In this document: positions 27,528-35,334 of the stretch, in pieces
Position numbering within the stretch: position 1 is the stretch's first letter
How the letters are laid out: every line of letters starts with the position of its first letter
NCBI RefSeq assembly: GCF_034541975.1
Contig: NZ_JAVYJM010000001.1
Length of the DNA stretch: 64,000 bases
DNA from: Dermacoccus abyssi
Lineage (GTDB): Bacteria > Actinomycetota > Actinomycetes > Actinomycetales > Dermatophilaceae
Strand: one strand, 5' to 3'
Position numbers and translations under genes: made by a program
The notes under the pieces: model-generated
The model's database searches: none
The model's input: only the letters and a program-made list of their open reading frames with translations
Told to the model about the DNA's origin: nothing

Positions 27528-29579
27528 ATGAGCACGACCACGAACGACACCACTCCCCGTCACGAGAACCCGAACGCCGCCGAACCGCTCGGCGCACAGG
27601 CCGACGTCGACGTCCTGCGCGCCGCGCTCGACGGCCCGTGGCGCGACCTTCGCGAGCGCGTGCGCCGCGAACTGCCGGCCGACGCCATCACGGGCACCCC
27701 GGGCGAGCCGATCGACGTCCAGCGCGAGCGCGTCACCCGTCAGGTACTCGCCCTCGCGGACATGGGCTACGGCTCCATCGGCTTCCCCACCGAGCACGGC
27801 GGCACCCTCGACTACGGCGCCTCCTGCGTCGCGTTCGAGATGCAAGCCTTCGGCGACCTGTCGCTCCTCATCAAACTCGGCGTCCAGTTCGGCCTGTTCG
27901 GCGGCGCGCTCGCCCGCCTCGGCACCGAGCGTCACCTCTCGGCGTACCTGCCCGACATCATGTCGGGGCGCCTCATGGGCTGCTTCGCCATGACGGAGAT
28001 CGGCCACGGTTCCAACGTCGCAGAGGTCGAGACGACCGCGACGTACGACATCGAGACCGACGAGATCGTCATTCACTCCCCCACCGTCTCCGCGACGAAG
28101 ACCTACATCGGCAACGCCGCGAAGGACGGCAAGGCGGCCGTGGTCTTCGCCCAGCTCGTCGTGCCGCAGGTCGGCGACGTCCCGGACGGCGAGGAGGAGA
28201 GCGGCGAGCACGGCGTGCACGCCCTGTTCGTGCGCATCCGCGACGACGAGGGCAACCCGATGCCCGGCGTCACGATCGGCGACAACGGCGCCAAGGGCGG
28301 CCTGCCGGGCGTCGACAACGGCACCATCGCGTTCGACCACGTCCGCGTGCCGCGCGAGAACCTGCTCGACAAGTTCGGCGGCATCGACGAGACCGGCGCC
28401 TACGTCTCCGAGATCGACAACGTCAACCGACGCTTCTTCACGATGCTCGGCACCCTCGTGCGCGGCCGCGTCTGCGTCGGTGGCGGCTCGGGTTCCGCGG
28501 CGCAGAAGGCGCTGGCCATCGCCATCCGCTACGGCGACCAGCGCCGTCAGTTCGCCGCTCCGGGTGAGGAGCAGGAGATCGTCGTCCTCGACTACCTCGC
28601 GCACCAGCGCAAGCTGCTGCCGCGCCTGGCGAAGTCGTACGCGCTGCGGTTCGCGCAGAACGCCATGACCTCGCGCCTGCAGGAGCTCGAGGACGCGGCC
28701 AAATCCGCCGAGGGCGGCACGCCCGGCCCCGACCACGAGGACGCCCAGCGCGAACTCGAGTCGTGGGTGGCCGGCATGAAGGCGCAGACGACCTGGCACG
28801 CGCTCGACACCATCCAGGCCTGCCGCGAGGCCTGCGGTGGCGCCGGGTACATGGCCGTCAACGGCCTGACGCAGATGCGCGCGGACGTCGACGTCTTCGC
28901 CACCTTCGAGGGCGACAACACCGTGCTCATGCAGCTCGTCGCCAAGGGTCTGCTCACCGAGTACCGCGACAGCTGGGGCGACCTCGACATCGCCGGCATG
29001 ATCGCCCGCGTGGCCTCCCAGACCGTCGAGGGTCTCGTGGAGAACACGCTCAAGCGCGCCGGCCTGCAGAAGCTCATCGACGGCGCCACGCCGCGCAACG
29101 ACGAGACCGCTCTCGACTCGCGCGGCTGGCAGGAATCGATGTTCTCCGAGCGCGCGAGCCACCTGCTCGAGACGGCGGCGATGCGTCTGCGCAAGGCCGG
29201 CAAGGACAACGGCTTCGAGGTGTTCAACAACGCCCAGGACCACATCCTCGCCGCCGCGAAGGCCGACATCGACCTGCGCGTCTTCGAGGCCTTCCAGGAC
29301 GGCCTCGAGGCGATGGAGGACGGCTCGGCCCGCGACCTCATGGCGAAGGTCTTCGACCTCTACGCCCTGTCGTCGATCGAGGAGGACAAGGGCTGGTTCA
29401 TGGAGCACGGCCGCCTCTCGGTGGCGCGCTCCAAGGCCGTCACGACGCGCATCAACTCGCTGTGCGGCGAGCTGCGCCCGCACGCCGTCATGCTGACGGA
29501 GGCGTTCGGCATCCCCGAGGGCTGGCTCGAGAACGACCTCATCGACCTCGGCCAGGACCGCGCCGGCGTCACCCGCTGA
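27528..29579 (+). CDS. Acyl-CoA oxidase / ACOX-type acyl-CoA dehydrogenase
   Basis: A 683-residue flavoprotein. The middle domain motif GCFAMTEIGHGSNVAEVETT, followed by ATYD, and the C-terminal FATFEGDNTVLMQ (putative catalytic E461) are characteristic of peroxisomal-type acyl-CoA oxidases rather than ordinary ~390-residue dehydrogenases, as is the extra C-terminal helical domain. Such enzymes introduce the trans-2 double bond and pass electrons to oxygen, producing hydrogen peroxide; bacterial members may instead use an electron-transfer flavoprotein, which sequence does not settle. It starts at ATG 27528 after AGGAGG. In M. tuberculosis the comparable location next to the thiolase holds fadE5. 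Confidence 0.85.
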   Translation: MSTTTNDTTPRHENPNAAEPLGAQADVDVLRAALDGPWRDLRERVRRELPADAITGTPGEPIDVQRERVTRQVLALADMGYGSIGFPTEHGGTLDYGASCVAFEMQAFGDLSLLIKLGVQFGLFGGALARLGTERHLSAYLPDIMSGRLMGCFAMTEIGHGSNVAEVETTATYDIETDEIVIHSPTVSATKTYIGNAAKDGKAAVVFAQLVVPQVGDVPDGEEESGEHGVHALFVRIRDDEGNPMPGVTIGDNGAKGGLPGVDNGTIAFDHVRVPRENLLDKFGGIDETGAYVSEIDNVNRRFFTMLGTLVRGRVCVGGGSGSAAQKALAIAIRYGDQRRQFAAPGEEQEIVVLDYLAHQRKLLPRLAKSYALRFAQNAMTSRLQELEDAAKSAEGGTPGPDHEDAQRELESWVAGMKAQTTWHALDTIQACREACGGAGYMAVNGLTQMRADVDVFATFEGDNTVLMQLVAKGLLTEYRDSWGDLDIAGMIARVASQTVEGLVENTLKRAGLQKLIDGATPRNDETALDSRGWQESMFSERASHLLETAAMRLRKAGKDNGFEVFNNAQDHILAAAKADIDLRVFEAFQDGLEAMEDGSARDLMAKVFDLYALSSIEEDKGWFMEHGRLSVARSKAVTTRINSLCGELRPHAVMLTEAFGIPEGWLENDLIDLGQDRAGVTR

Positions 29580-29602
29580 CACGAAATCCTCGCACCACCT
29601 CA

Positions 29603-29638
29603 GACGGCGGCCCGGCTCAACGTAGCTGGGCCGCCGTC
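29603..29638 (+). terminator. Terminator after the acyl-CoA oxidase gene
   Basis: A 15-bp stem (29603-29617 with 29624-29638, one wobble) with a 6-base loop, 24 bases after the stop codon. Confidence 0.75.
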
Positions 29639-29692
29639 GGTGTCCGTCAGCGCTCGCTACGTCACGGCGACCGGGCCTGCCGCGAGCGCCGT

Positions 29693-29698
29693 TAGGGT
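29693..29698 (+). promoter_or_regulatory. Candidate -10 element of the DUF952 gene (leaderless start)
   Basis: TAGGGT ends 6 bases before the ATG at 29705; no ribosome binding site is present between them. Confidence 0.35.
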
Positions 29699-29704
29699 CG
29701 GATC

Positions 29705-30061
29705 ATGCAGACGATCCATCACATCGCCCTGGCCGACGAGTGGGACGAGGCGCAGCGTGAGGGCACCTACGCGACGTCGACGCTCGGCATGAGCATCGAC
29801 GCCGTGGGCTACCTGCACGCGAGCTTCCCCGAGCAGGTTCGCCCGACCCTCGAGCGCTTCTACTCCGACGTCGACGCGCCGCTCGTCCTGCTCACGCTCG
29901 ACCCGGAGGCCCTGGCCCAGGCGGGCCTCGAGGTGCGCGTCGAACCGGCGGCGCCCGACGACCCCGAGAGCGAGCGCTTCCCCCACGTGTACGGCGGCGT
30001 GCTGCCCGTCAACGCTGTCAGCTCTGTCGAGTCGCTCGAGTTGCCCGGCACGCAGGCGTGA
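29705..30061 (+). CDS. DUF952 domain-containing protein
   Basis: A 118-residue protein with the DUF952 pattern: start IHHIALADEWDEAQREGTY, a central GYLHASFPEQV, and FPHVYGGVLPVNAV near the end. The function of the family is not known; it has been compared with glutathione S-transferase-like and ADP-ribosyl-like folds without biochemical proof that I can cite. It stands alone between two terminators. Confidence 0.85.
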   Translation: MQTIHHIALADEWDEAQREGTYATSTLGMSIDAVGYLHASFPEQVRPTLERFYSDVDAPLVLLTLDPEALAQAGLEVRVEPAAPDDPESERFPHVYGGVLPVNAVSSVESLELPGTQA

Positions 30062-30081
30062 ACAGCAGCAAAGACAAGACG

Positions 30082-30111
30082 AAGGCCCCGCGGCTGATGC
30101 TGCGGGGCCTT
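30082..30111. terminator. Bidirectional terminator between the DUF952 gene and tRNA-Tyr
   Basis: A 10-bp stem (30082-30091 with 30102-30111) with a 10-base loop, between convergent genes; T-rich sequence follows on the minus strand. Confidence 0.7.
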
Positions 30112-30123
30112 TGTGCACTGGGG

Positions 30124-30204
30124 TGCCAGGTGAAGGATTCGAACCTTCGAAGCTTTCGCGACGGATTTACAGTCCGCTCCCATTGGCCGCTCGGGCAACC
30201 TGGC
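30124..30204 (-). tRNA. tRNA-Tyr (GTA anticodon)
   Basis: An 81-base class II tRNA: acceptor GCCAGGT with ACCTGGC, discriminator A, anticodon GTA in GGACTGTAAATCC, a long variable arm (GCGAAAGC) and T-arm GAAGG/CCTTC. The 3' CCA is not encoded. Confidence 0.96.
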
Positions 30205-30218
30205 TCGCGTGCTCGGAA

Positions 30219-30224
30219 ACCATA
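30219..30224 (-). promoter_or_regulatory. Candidate -10 element of tRNA-Tyr
   Basis: TATGGT on the minus strand would start transcription near 30212, about 8 bases before the mature tRNA 5' end. The -35 region is poorly matched. Confidence 0.4.
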
Positions 30225-30366
30225 GCAAAGAGGCGGGAGGCTGGGCGAATCGGCTCGCACGTCACACCCCCGCGACCCCACCTTCGCCGACCGCCTCCCC
30301 TAACCGGCGTGTCGGGCTCTATCGTGGCGCTGGAGAAAGCACTCACCCGCGACCCGAGGAGACACC

Positions 30367-30867
30367 GTGGCCGACAGCTCGTTCGACATCGTCAGCAAGA
30401 TCGACAAGCAGGAAGTCGCGAACGCCGTCAACCAGGCGGCCAAGGAGATCTCGTCGCGCTACGACTTCAAGAACGTCGGCGCCTCCGTCGAGCTGTCCGG
30501 CGACTCGATCGTCATGAAGGCCAACTCCGAGGAGCGAACCCTCGCCGTCCTGGACGTGCTGCAGACGAAGCTCGTCAAGCGTGGCGTCTCGCTCAAGACG
30601 CTCGACTACGGCAGCGACGAACCGACGCCGAAGCTCTCCGGCAAGGAGTACCGACTCGAGGCCGCCCTCAAGGAGGGCATCTCGTCGGAGAACGCCAAGA
30701 AGATCAGCAAGCTCATCCGTGACGAGGGCCCCAAGACGGTCAAGGCACGTATCGAGGGCGACGAACTGCGCGTCACGAGCAAGAGCCGTGACGACCTGCA
30801 GGCCGTGCAGCAGCTCCTTCGCGGCGCCGACCTCGACGTGGCCCTGCAGTTCACGAACTACCGCTGA
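30367..30867 (+). CDS. YajQ family nucleotide-binding protein
   Basis: A 166-residue protein with two ferredoxin-like domains. The start ADSSFDIVSKIDKQEVANAV and the core SSRYDFKN, GISSENAKKISKLIRDEG are typical of YajQ/UPF0234. A Xanthomonas member binds cyclic di-GMP, but the role in actinobacteria is not established. It starts at GTG 30367 after GAGGAG. A small membrane protein gene follows 7 bases after the stop, suggesting a two-gene unit. Confidence 0.93.
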   Translation: MADSSFDIVSKIDKQEVANAVNQAAKEISSRYDFKNVGASVELSGDSIVMKANSEERTLAVLDVLQTKLVKRGVSLKTLDYGSDEPTPKLSGKEYRLEAALKEGISSENAKKISKLIRDEGPKTVKARIEGDELRVTSKSRDDLQAVQQLLRGADLDVALQFTNYR

Positions 30868-30874
30868 CCCGGCC

Positions 30875-31375
30875 ATGACCTCCCTCCGCGAGTCCCACGC
30901 GCTACGGACGTGGGCACTCGTGCTCGTTCTCGTCGTTCTCGCCGCGGCCGGTGGCGAACGCCTCGTCGACACGCTGGCCGACGACGAGGAAACGGTCGCC
31001 TGGGCACACGGAGCACGCCTGGCCTCGTCCGCCGTGACACTCGTCGTCTCACTCGTCGCGCTCGCGCTCATGGGGCGTGGACACCATCGTCGGATGGCCA
31101 CGTTGCGCCCTGCCGCGCCCACCCCGACGAAGCTGTTGGGTTCCGCCCGGGACGAGGAGGACGAGGAGGAGCAGGCGCAGATGCTCGTCGAGACCTTCCC
31201 GCTGACGACGTGCCTGCTCGTGCTCGCCCTGGCGGTGGCGGTGTTCGTCGCGACCTACCCGGAGGAGCCCGCGTTCGTGCGGGTTCTTGCCTCGACGGGA
31301 GCCCTCATCACGTTCCTGTGGCTCCTCGGGGCCGTCGCCTCCCGCGTGCGCGCGGGACGGGCGCTACGCAGCTGA
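30875..31375 (+). CDS. Hypothetical membrane protein, four predicted spans
   Basis: A 166-residue protein of unknown family. Hydrophobic segments lie at about residues 12-27, 45-65, 106-124 and 130-156, with an acidic loop (SARDEEDEEEQAQ) between the second and third. It starts at ATG 30875, 7 bases after yajQ, and ends 10 bases from the convergent phosphoesterase gene. Nothing in the sequence indicates a catalytic activity. Confidence 0.7.
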   Translation: MTSLRESHALRTWALVLVLVVLAAAGGERLVDTLADDEETVAWAHGARLASSAVTLVVSLVALALMGRGHHRRMATLRPAAPTPTKLLGSARDEEDEEEQAQMLVETFPLTTCLLVLALAVAVFVATYPEEPAFVRVLASTGALITFLWLLGAVASRVRAGRALRS

Positions 31376-31385
31376 GAGCCGCCGG

Positions 31386-33074
31386 TCAGTGCAGTGGGTT
31401 GGGCAGGAGGAGTTCGGTGTTGCGGTCGGCCGGGGTGCCCAGCCCCTCGCGCTCGGCGTTGATGTCGTTGTACGACAGTTCGCGATAGAGGGACGCCAGC
31501 GCAGCCTGGGAGCCGTCGGAGTAGGAGGCCTGGTACGGCGCCGCCGACTCGACGAGCGTCGTGAAGAGGCTCAGCGTACCGTCGGCGTTGTCGCAGACCT
31601 CGATGATGCGGGCGAGCTGGGGGAAGTCGACGTGGCTGGCCGTGTTGATCTCCCAGAAGCTGCGCTCCGGATCGCGGTGACGGCGCGCGGTGATGCTGTT
31701 GACGTGAGCGTGGCCGTTGACCCAGGCGATGACGTTCGGGAAGCGCTTCAGGGTGTTGACGACTTCGAGGCCACCGTGGCGGATCTCGGGCTTGCCCGGG
31801 TCGAGGAGCAGGTTGTTCATCGACTCGCTCGTGTGGTGGCTGAACAGGACGAACAACTCGTCGTCGACCTGACGCTTCTGCTCGGCGCCCCAGACATCGA
31901 AGAACCGGCTGCTGCCGGCCTCCAGACGGCGCTGCAGCCAGCGGAACTGCTCGTCACCGAGGCTGCCCTCGGTCCAGCCCGCGCGGTTCGTCGAATCCAT
32001 GGCGATGCCGGTGACGCCGTCGGCGATGCGGAACGCGTAGTAGCCACGGCCCGTGGCGACGTTCTCCGCGGTGAAGCCGTGTCCTCCGCTCGGCAGGTGC
32101 GCCTTCATGTACTCGACAGGCGTGAACGGCGCGCGACGGGCGTCCGGCGTCACGCTGCGCGTCGTCATCGACGATGTCTGCGGCAGGGTGCGCGAGGCGC
32201 CGGTGTAGGCACGACGTAGCTGCGTGTTCGAGGTTGACGCCTTGAACCCCATGAACTTCTTGTCGCTCGTGTAGAGCTTCGCGACGGCCGCCCAGTCGCT
32301 CGGCAGCACCCCGCTCATCGAGTCGTCGTGGTTACCGAAGACGCTGAACCACGGCGTCTTGAGGCCGTGGCTGCGGTGCGGCGCAACGGCGCGGGCGAAG
32401 AATCCGGGCACCGTCGGGAAGCCGGCCTCCTTGTACCGGTCGCGCACGGCGTCGTCGCTCACGTTGTAGAACTGCTCGTCACCGCCGGTGGCGACGCCCT
32501 CCCACTCGGTGGCGGCACCGGTGTTCTGCCGAATCGTTCCACCGTTCATCACGGCGAGGAACCAGTCGAGTTCGACCGACTCGTGGTTGTCGGTGTTGTC
32601 GCCGGTGGAGACGACGCAGTCGAAGACGCGCCCGGAGAAGGGCCCCTTCGCCAGATCGTTGATGCGCTTGACGAGCTGCGCCCCACCGTGCGAGCCGAGC
32701 GGCTCCTGCGGGCGGAACGCGCTGCCGTTGACCGTGCTCAACCACTCGAAGCGCACCGGGCTCTGGGCGTCGATCATGTGCAGGTCGGTGAACTGAACGA
32801 TGCTCGCGAGCGCCTTACGGGTGTCGTCGCGGTTCGGCTTGGCTGCGACCAACTCGTCGCGCACGACGAGTGCCCAACCCGGCCCGGCAGTGAGGCGCGC
32901 GTAACCCGACGAGGCCTTCGGCGTCGCGACGTTCGCCAGCGTCGTGCCCTTGGTGAACACGCTTCGCGACGCCGCGTAGGCAACCTGGCGATCGGTGGCG
33001 ACGCCGGCGAAGGCGAGGGCGGCGAGGGAGCCTGAGGCACCCTTGAGGACACTGCGGCGGGAGATGTCGGACAC
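31386..33074 (-). CDS. Tat-exported calcineurin-like metallophosphoesterase
   Basis: A 562-residue secreted enzyme. The N-terminus SDISRRSVLKGASGSLAALA is a twin-arginine signal peptide. Metal-ligand motifs of the calcineurin-like fold appear in order: FTDLHMIDA, VSTGDNTDNHE, FGNHDD, FSHHTSE and NGHAHVN. It resembles the actinobacterial metallophosphoesterase family first described in Propionibacterium (TIGR03767); the natural substrate is unknown. The start is GTG 33074, which gives the signal peptide its normal length, with GAGG upstream; a 13-codon longer frame is possible. The gene is divergent from the following acyl-CoA dehydrogenase gene. Confidence 0.85.
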   Translation of the reverse strand: MSDISRRSVLKGASGSLAALAFAGVATDRQVAYAASRSVFTKGTTLANVATPKASSGYARLTAGPGWALVVRDELVAAKPNRDDTRKALASIVQFTDLHMIDAQSPVRFEWLSTVNGSAFRPQEPLGSHGGAQLVKRINDLAKGPFSGRVFDCVVSTGDNTDNHESVELDWFLAVMNGGTIRQNTGAATEWEGVATGGDEQFYNVSDDAVRDRYKEAGFPTVPGFFARAVAPHRSHGLKTPWFSVFGNHDDSMSGVLPSDWAAVAKLYTSDKKFMGFKASTSNTQLRRAYTGASRTLPQTSSMTTRSVTPDARRAPFTPVEYMKAHLPSGGHGFTAENVATGRGYYAFRIADGVTGIAMDSTNRAGWTEGSLGDEQFRWLQRRLEAGSSRFFDVWGAEQKRQVDDELFVLFSHHTSESMNNLLLDPGKPEIRHGGLEVVNTLKRFPNVIAWVNGHAHVNSITARRHRDPERSFWEINTASHVDFPQLARIIEVCDNADGTLSLFTTLVESAAPYQASYSDGSQAALASLYRELSYNDINAEREGLGTPADRNTELLLPNPLH

Positions 33075-33294
33075 GGTGAGACCTCTTCTCGGGCTGGGCG
33101 ATCGTCCGAACATCGTGCCCGGCCGCCTCTACTCCCCAGTAACCCGCAACTGAACGTCGAATGAACGGCCCCTCGGGAGCGTTTCGTGAGGGCCCGCGGC
33201 TTACGCCTGCGTAGGGAAGCGGGGTGGGAGGCGCCGCCATCGTCGGCGTCGTAGCATGGCTGGAGCTACCCATCAGTATCGAAAGGCTGCGACC

Positions 33295-34449
33295 ATGCCC
33301 CGCAACATTTACGACGAAGACCACGAGGCGTTCCGCTCCTCCGCCCGCGAGTTCGTCGAGCGCACCCTCGCCCCGCGTGCCGAGGAGATGATCCGCGATC
33401 ACGTCATCGCGCGTGACATCTGGGAAGAGGCCGGCAAGCAGGGCTTCTTCGGCCTGTGCATCCCGGAGGAGTACGGCGGCGCCGGCATCGACGACTACCG
33501 CTTCAACGCGATCTTCGCCGAAGAGATCAGCAAGTTCACCGCCGCCGTCGCGTCGTGCTTCGGCATCCACTCGGATGTCACCGCGCCGTACATCGTCAGC
33601 CTCGGCACCGAGGAGCAGAAGCAGAAGTACCTGCCGCGGGTCGCGACGGGTGAGCTGATCCTGTCGATCGGCATGACGGAGCCGTCGGGCGGTTCGGACC
33701 TCGCCAACCTCAAGTCGATCGCCGTCAAGGCCGACGACGGTTCGGGCGACTGGATCCTCAACGGTTCGAAGACGTTCATCACGAACGGCCACCAGTGCGA
33801 CGTCGCCGTTGTGGCGGCACGCACGGACCCGAGCAAGGGCGCCAAGGGCATCTCGCTGTTCCTCGTCGAGGCCGGCACCGAGGGCTTCACGAAGGGCAAC
33901 AAGCTCGACAAGGTCGGCCAGGTCGAGTCCGACACCTCCGAGCTGTTCTTCGACAATGTGCGTCTGCCCGCCGACGCGCTGCTCGGCCCGCAGGACCTCG
34001 GCTTCATCGCGATGATGAAGCACCTGCCGCAGGAGCGCATCGGCAACGCCATCGCCAACATCGCGAACGCGAAGCAGATCCTCGCCGAGACGATCCAGTA
34101 CTGCAAGGACCGCAAGGCTTTCGGTCAGCCCATCGGCTCGTTCCAGCACAACACGTTCAAGATCGCCGAGATGGTGACGAAGATCGAGGTCTCCGAGGCG
34201 TACATCGACGACTGTGTCGCCGCTCACGCCGAGGGCAAGCTGACGGCCGTCGACGCCGCGAAGGCGAAGTGGTGGGCCGCCCAGGTGCAGTGCGACGTAC
34301 TCGACGAGTGCGTGCAGTTGCACGGTGGCTACGGCTACATGAACGAGTACCGCGTGGCACGTGCGTGGCGTGACGCGCGCGTGCACAAGATCTGGGCCGG
34401 GTCGAACGAGATCATGAAGATGATCATTGGGCGTGACCTGGGACTCTGA
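33295..34449 (+). CDS. Acyl-CoA dehydrogenase
   Basis: A 384-residue FAD enzyme of normal length, catalysing alpha,beta-dehydrogenation of acyl-CoA with electrons passed to electron-transfer flavoprotein. FAD and substrate motifs IGMTEPSGGSDLAN and NGSKTFITNG are intact. The position that carries the catalytic Glu in medium-chain enzymes is AGSNEI here, but E247 in LPQERIGNA fits the alternative base of long-chain and isovaleryl-CoA dehydrogenases. The start is ATG 33295 (MPRNIYDEDHEAFR); a 13-codon longer frame has no family similarity. Confidence 0.92.
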   Translation: MPRNIYDEDHEAFRSSAREFVERTLAPRAEEMIRDHVIARDIWEEAGKQGFFGLCIPEEYGGAGIDDYRFNAIFAEEISKFTAAVASCFGIHSDVTAPYIVSLGTEEQKQKYLPRVATGELILSIGMTEPSGGSDLANLKSIAVKADDGSGDWILNGSKTFITNGHQCDVAVVAARTDPSKGAKGISLFLVEAGTEGFTKGNKLDKVGQVESDTSELFFDNVRLPADALLGPQDLGFIAMMKHLPQERIGNAIANIANAKQILAETIQYCKDRKAFGQPIGSFQHNTFKIAEMVTKIEVSEAYIDDCVAAHAEGKLTAVDAAKAKWWAAQVQCDVLDECVQLHGGYGYMNEYRVARAWRDARVHKIWAGSNEIMKMIIGRDLGL

Positions 34450-34568
34450 GAAGCGGGAACCGGAGGTTGAGGGGCCCGCGAGCGCAAGCGAGCTCGCCCC
34501 TCGGCCGCAGGTAGACACCGACAGAACAAGCCAGAGAAAATCTCTCTGAGCTCGTAGAAGTCTGACGA

Positions 34569-34606
34569 GAAGGGCCGGTTCGAGCGTCTGCTCGAACCGG
34601 CCCTTC
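34569..34606. terminator. Bidirectional terminator between acyl-CoA dehydrogenase and isochorismatase genes
   Basis: A perfect 16-bp stem (34569-34584 with 34591-34606) with a 6-base loop, 11 bases from the isochorismatase stop. A weaker GAGGGGC/GCCCCTC arm pair at 34469-34502 may be an additional terminator for the dehydrogenase. Confidence 0.85.
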
Positions 34607-34617
34607 GACGTTTCCCC

Positions 34618-35151
34618 TCAGGCGAACGCTTCGGCCGTCGTCGTGACGGCCCCCGTTGCGGCGGGCTGCTTGGTGGAGGCGGCGTGTTCGTTGAGCACGG
34701 CGATCGACTGCTCGGGCGAGAACTCGGCGCCCCGTTCCCGCATGTCACCGGTGGTGTGCGCGTCGGAGACCAGCGTCACGTCGTAGCCGCGGTGGATGCC
34801 GCCGTAGAACGTGCTGCGGATGCACGCGTCGGTCTGCGCGCCCGCGAGGACGATCTCGCGAGCCCCCAGCGCCTCCAGCTGCTGAGCCAGGTCGGTCTCG
34901 ACGAAGGAGTCGCTCCACGTCTTGTGCACGATCGCCTCGTGGTCGGCGGGCGAGAGCTGCGGCACGATCTGCCACTCGGCACTCCCCTTCGCGAGCCCTG
35001 CGTCGGTGTGCTGCACCCACACGACGGGAACGTCGGCGGCGCGAGCCGCCTCGACCAGTTTCGCCACGTTCGCGATGACGGCGTCGGAACCGACCGACTC
35101 CTCCATGACGTCGACCTGCACGTCGACCACCAGTAACACTCGTTCGCCCAT
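34618..35151 (-). CDS. Isochorismatase-fold cysteine hydrolase
   Basis: A 177-residue cytosolic hydrolase. The catalytic triad of the family is visible as D10 (VVDVQ), K77 (VHKTWSDSF) and C110 (GAQTDACIRST), with the usual cis-peptide region before it. Members hydrolyse isochorismate, nicotinamide, N-carbamoyl compounds and other amides; nothing here fixes the substrate. The start is ATG 35151; it is divergent from the fatty-acid operon whose operator lies about 95 bases away. Confidence 0.88.
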   Translation of the reverse strand: MGERVLLVVDVQVDVMEESVGSDAVIANVAKLVEAARAADVPVVWVQHTDAGLAKGSAEWQIVPQLSPADHEAIVHKTWSDSFVETDLAQQLEALGAREIVLAGAQTDACIRSTFYGGIHRGYDVTLVSDAHTTGDMRERGAEFSPEQSIAVLNEHAASTKQPAATGAVTTTAEAFA

Positions 35152-35243
35152 GACGTTCACGCTACACACGGCCACCGACAACCCAGCGATTCCGGGAAGC
35201 CGCATCGTAGGGAGTTCAATTCACGACAGCCGACTGGACCGGG

Positions 35244-35268
35244 AACTATTGAGCAAAGCTCAATAGTT
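35244..35268. promoter_or_regulatory. Palindromic operator upstream of the acyl-CoA ligase operon, copy 1
   Basis: A perfect inverted repeat, AACTATTGAGC-AAA-GCTCAATAGTT (11-bp arms, 3-base spacer). The core TTGAGC-N3-GCTCAA occurs again at 36870-36884. It overlaps or adjoins a possible -35 (TTGTTG 35267-35272) for the ligase gene. The form is typical of sites bound by TetR-family dimers; the protein is not encoded next to it. Confidence 0.7.
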
Positions 35269-35289
35269 GTTGCAGCATCACCGATGTGA

Positions 35290-35305
35290 TGTGATTCAGA
35301 GCACA
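35290..35305 (+). promoter_or_regulatory. CRP-like site upstream of the acyl-CoA ligase gene
   Basis: TGTGA-N6-GCACA matches the CRP/FNR consensus TGTGA-N6-TCACA at 9 of 10 positions and lies 29 bases before the start codon. TGTGAT (35290-35295) could itself be the -10 hexamer, 17 bases after TTGTTG. Binding would then repress. Weak evidence from a single site. Confidence 0.35.
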
Positions 35306-35334
35306 TCGACGTTTCGTCTCGCGGGGGTTTCTCC

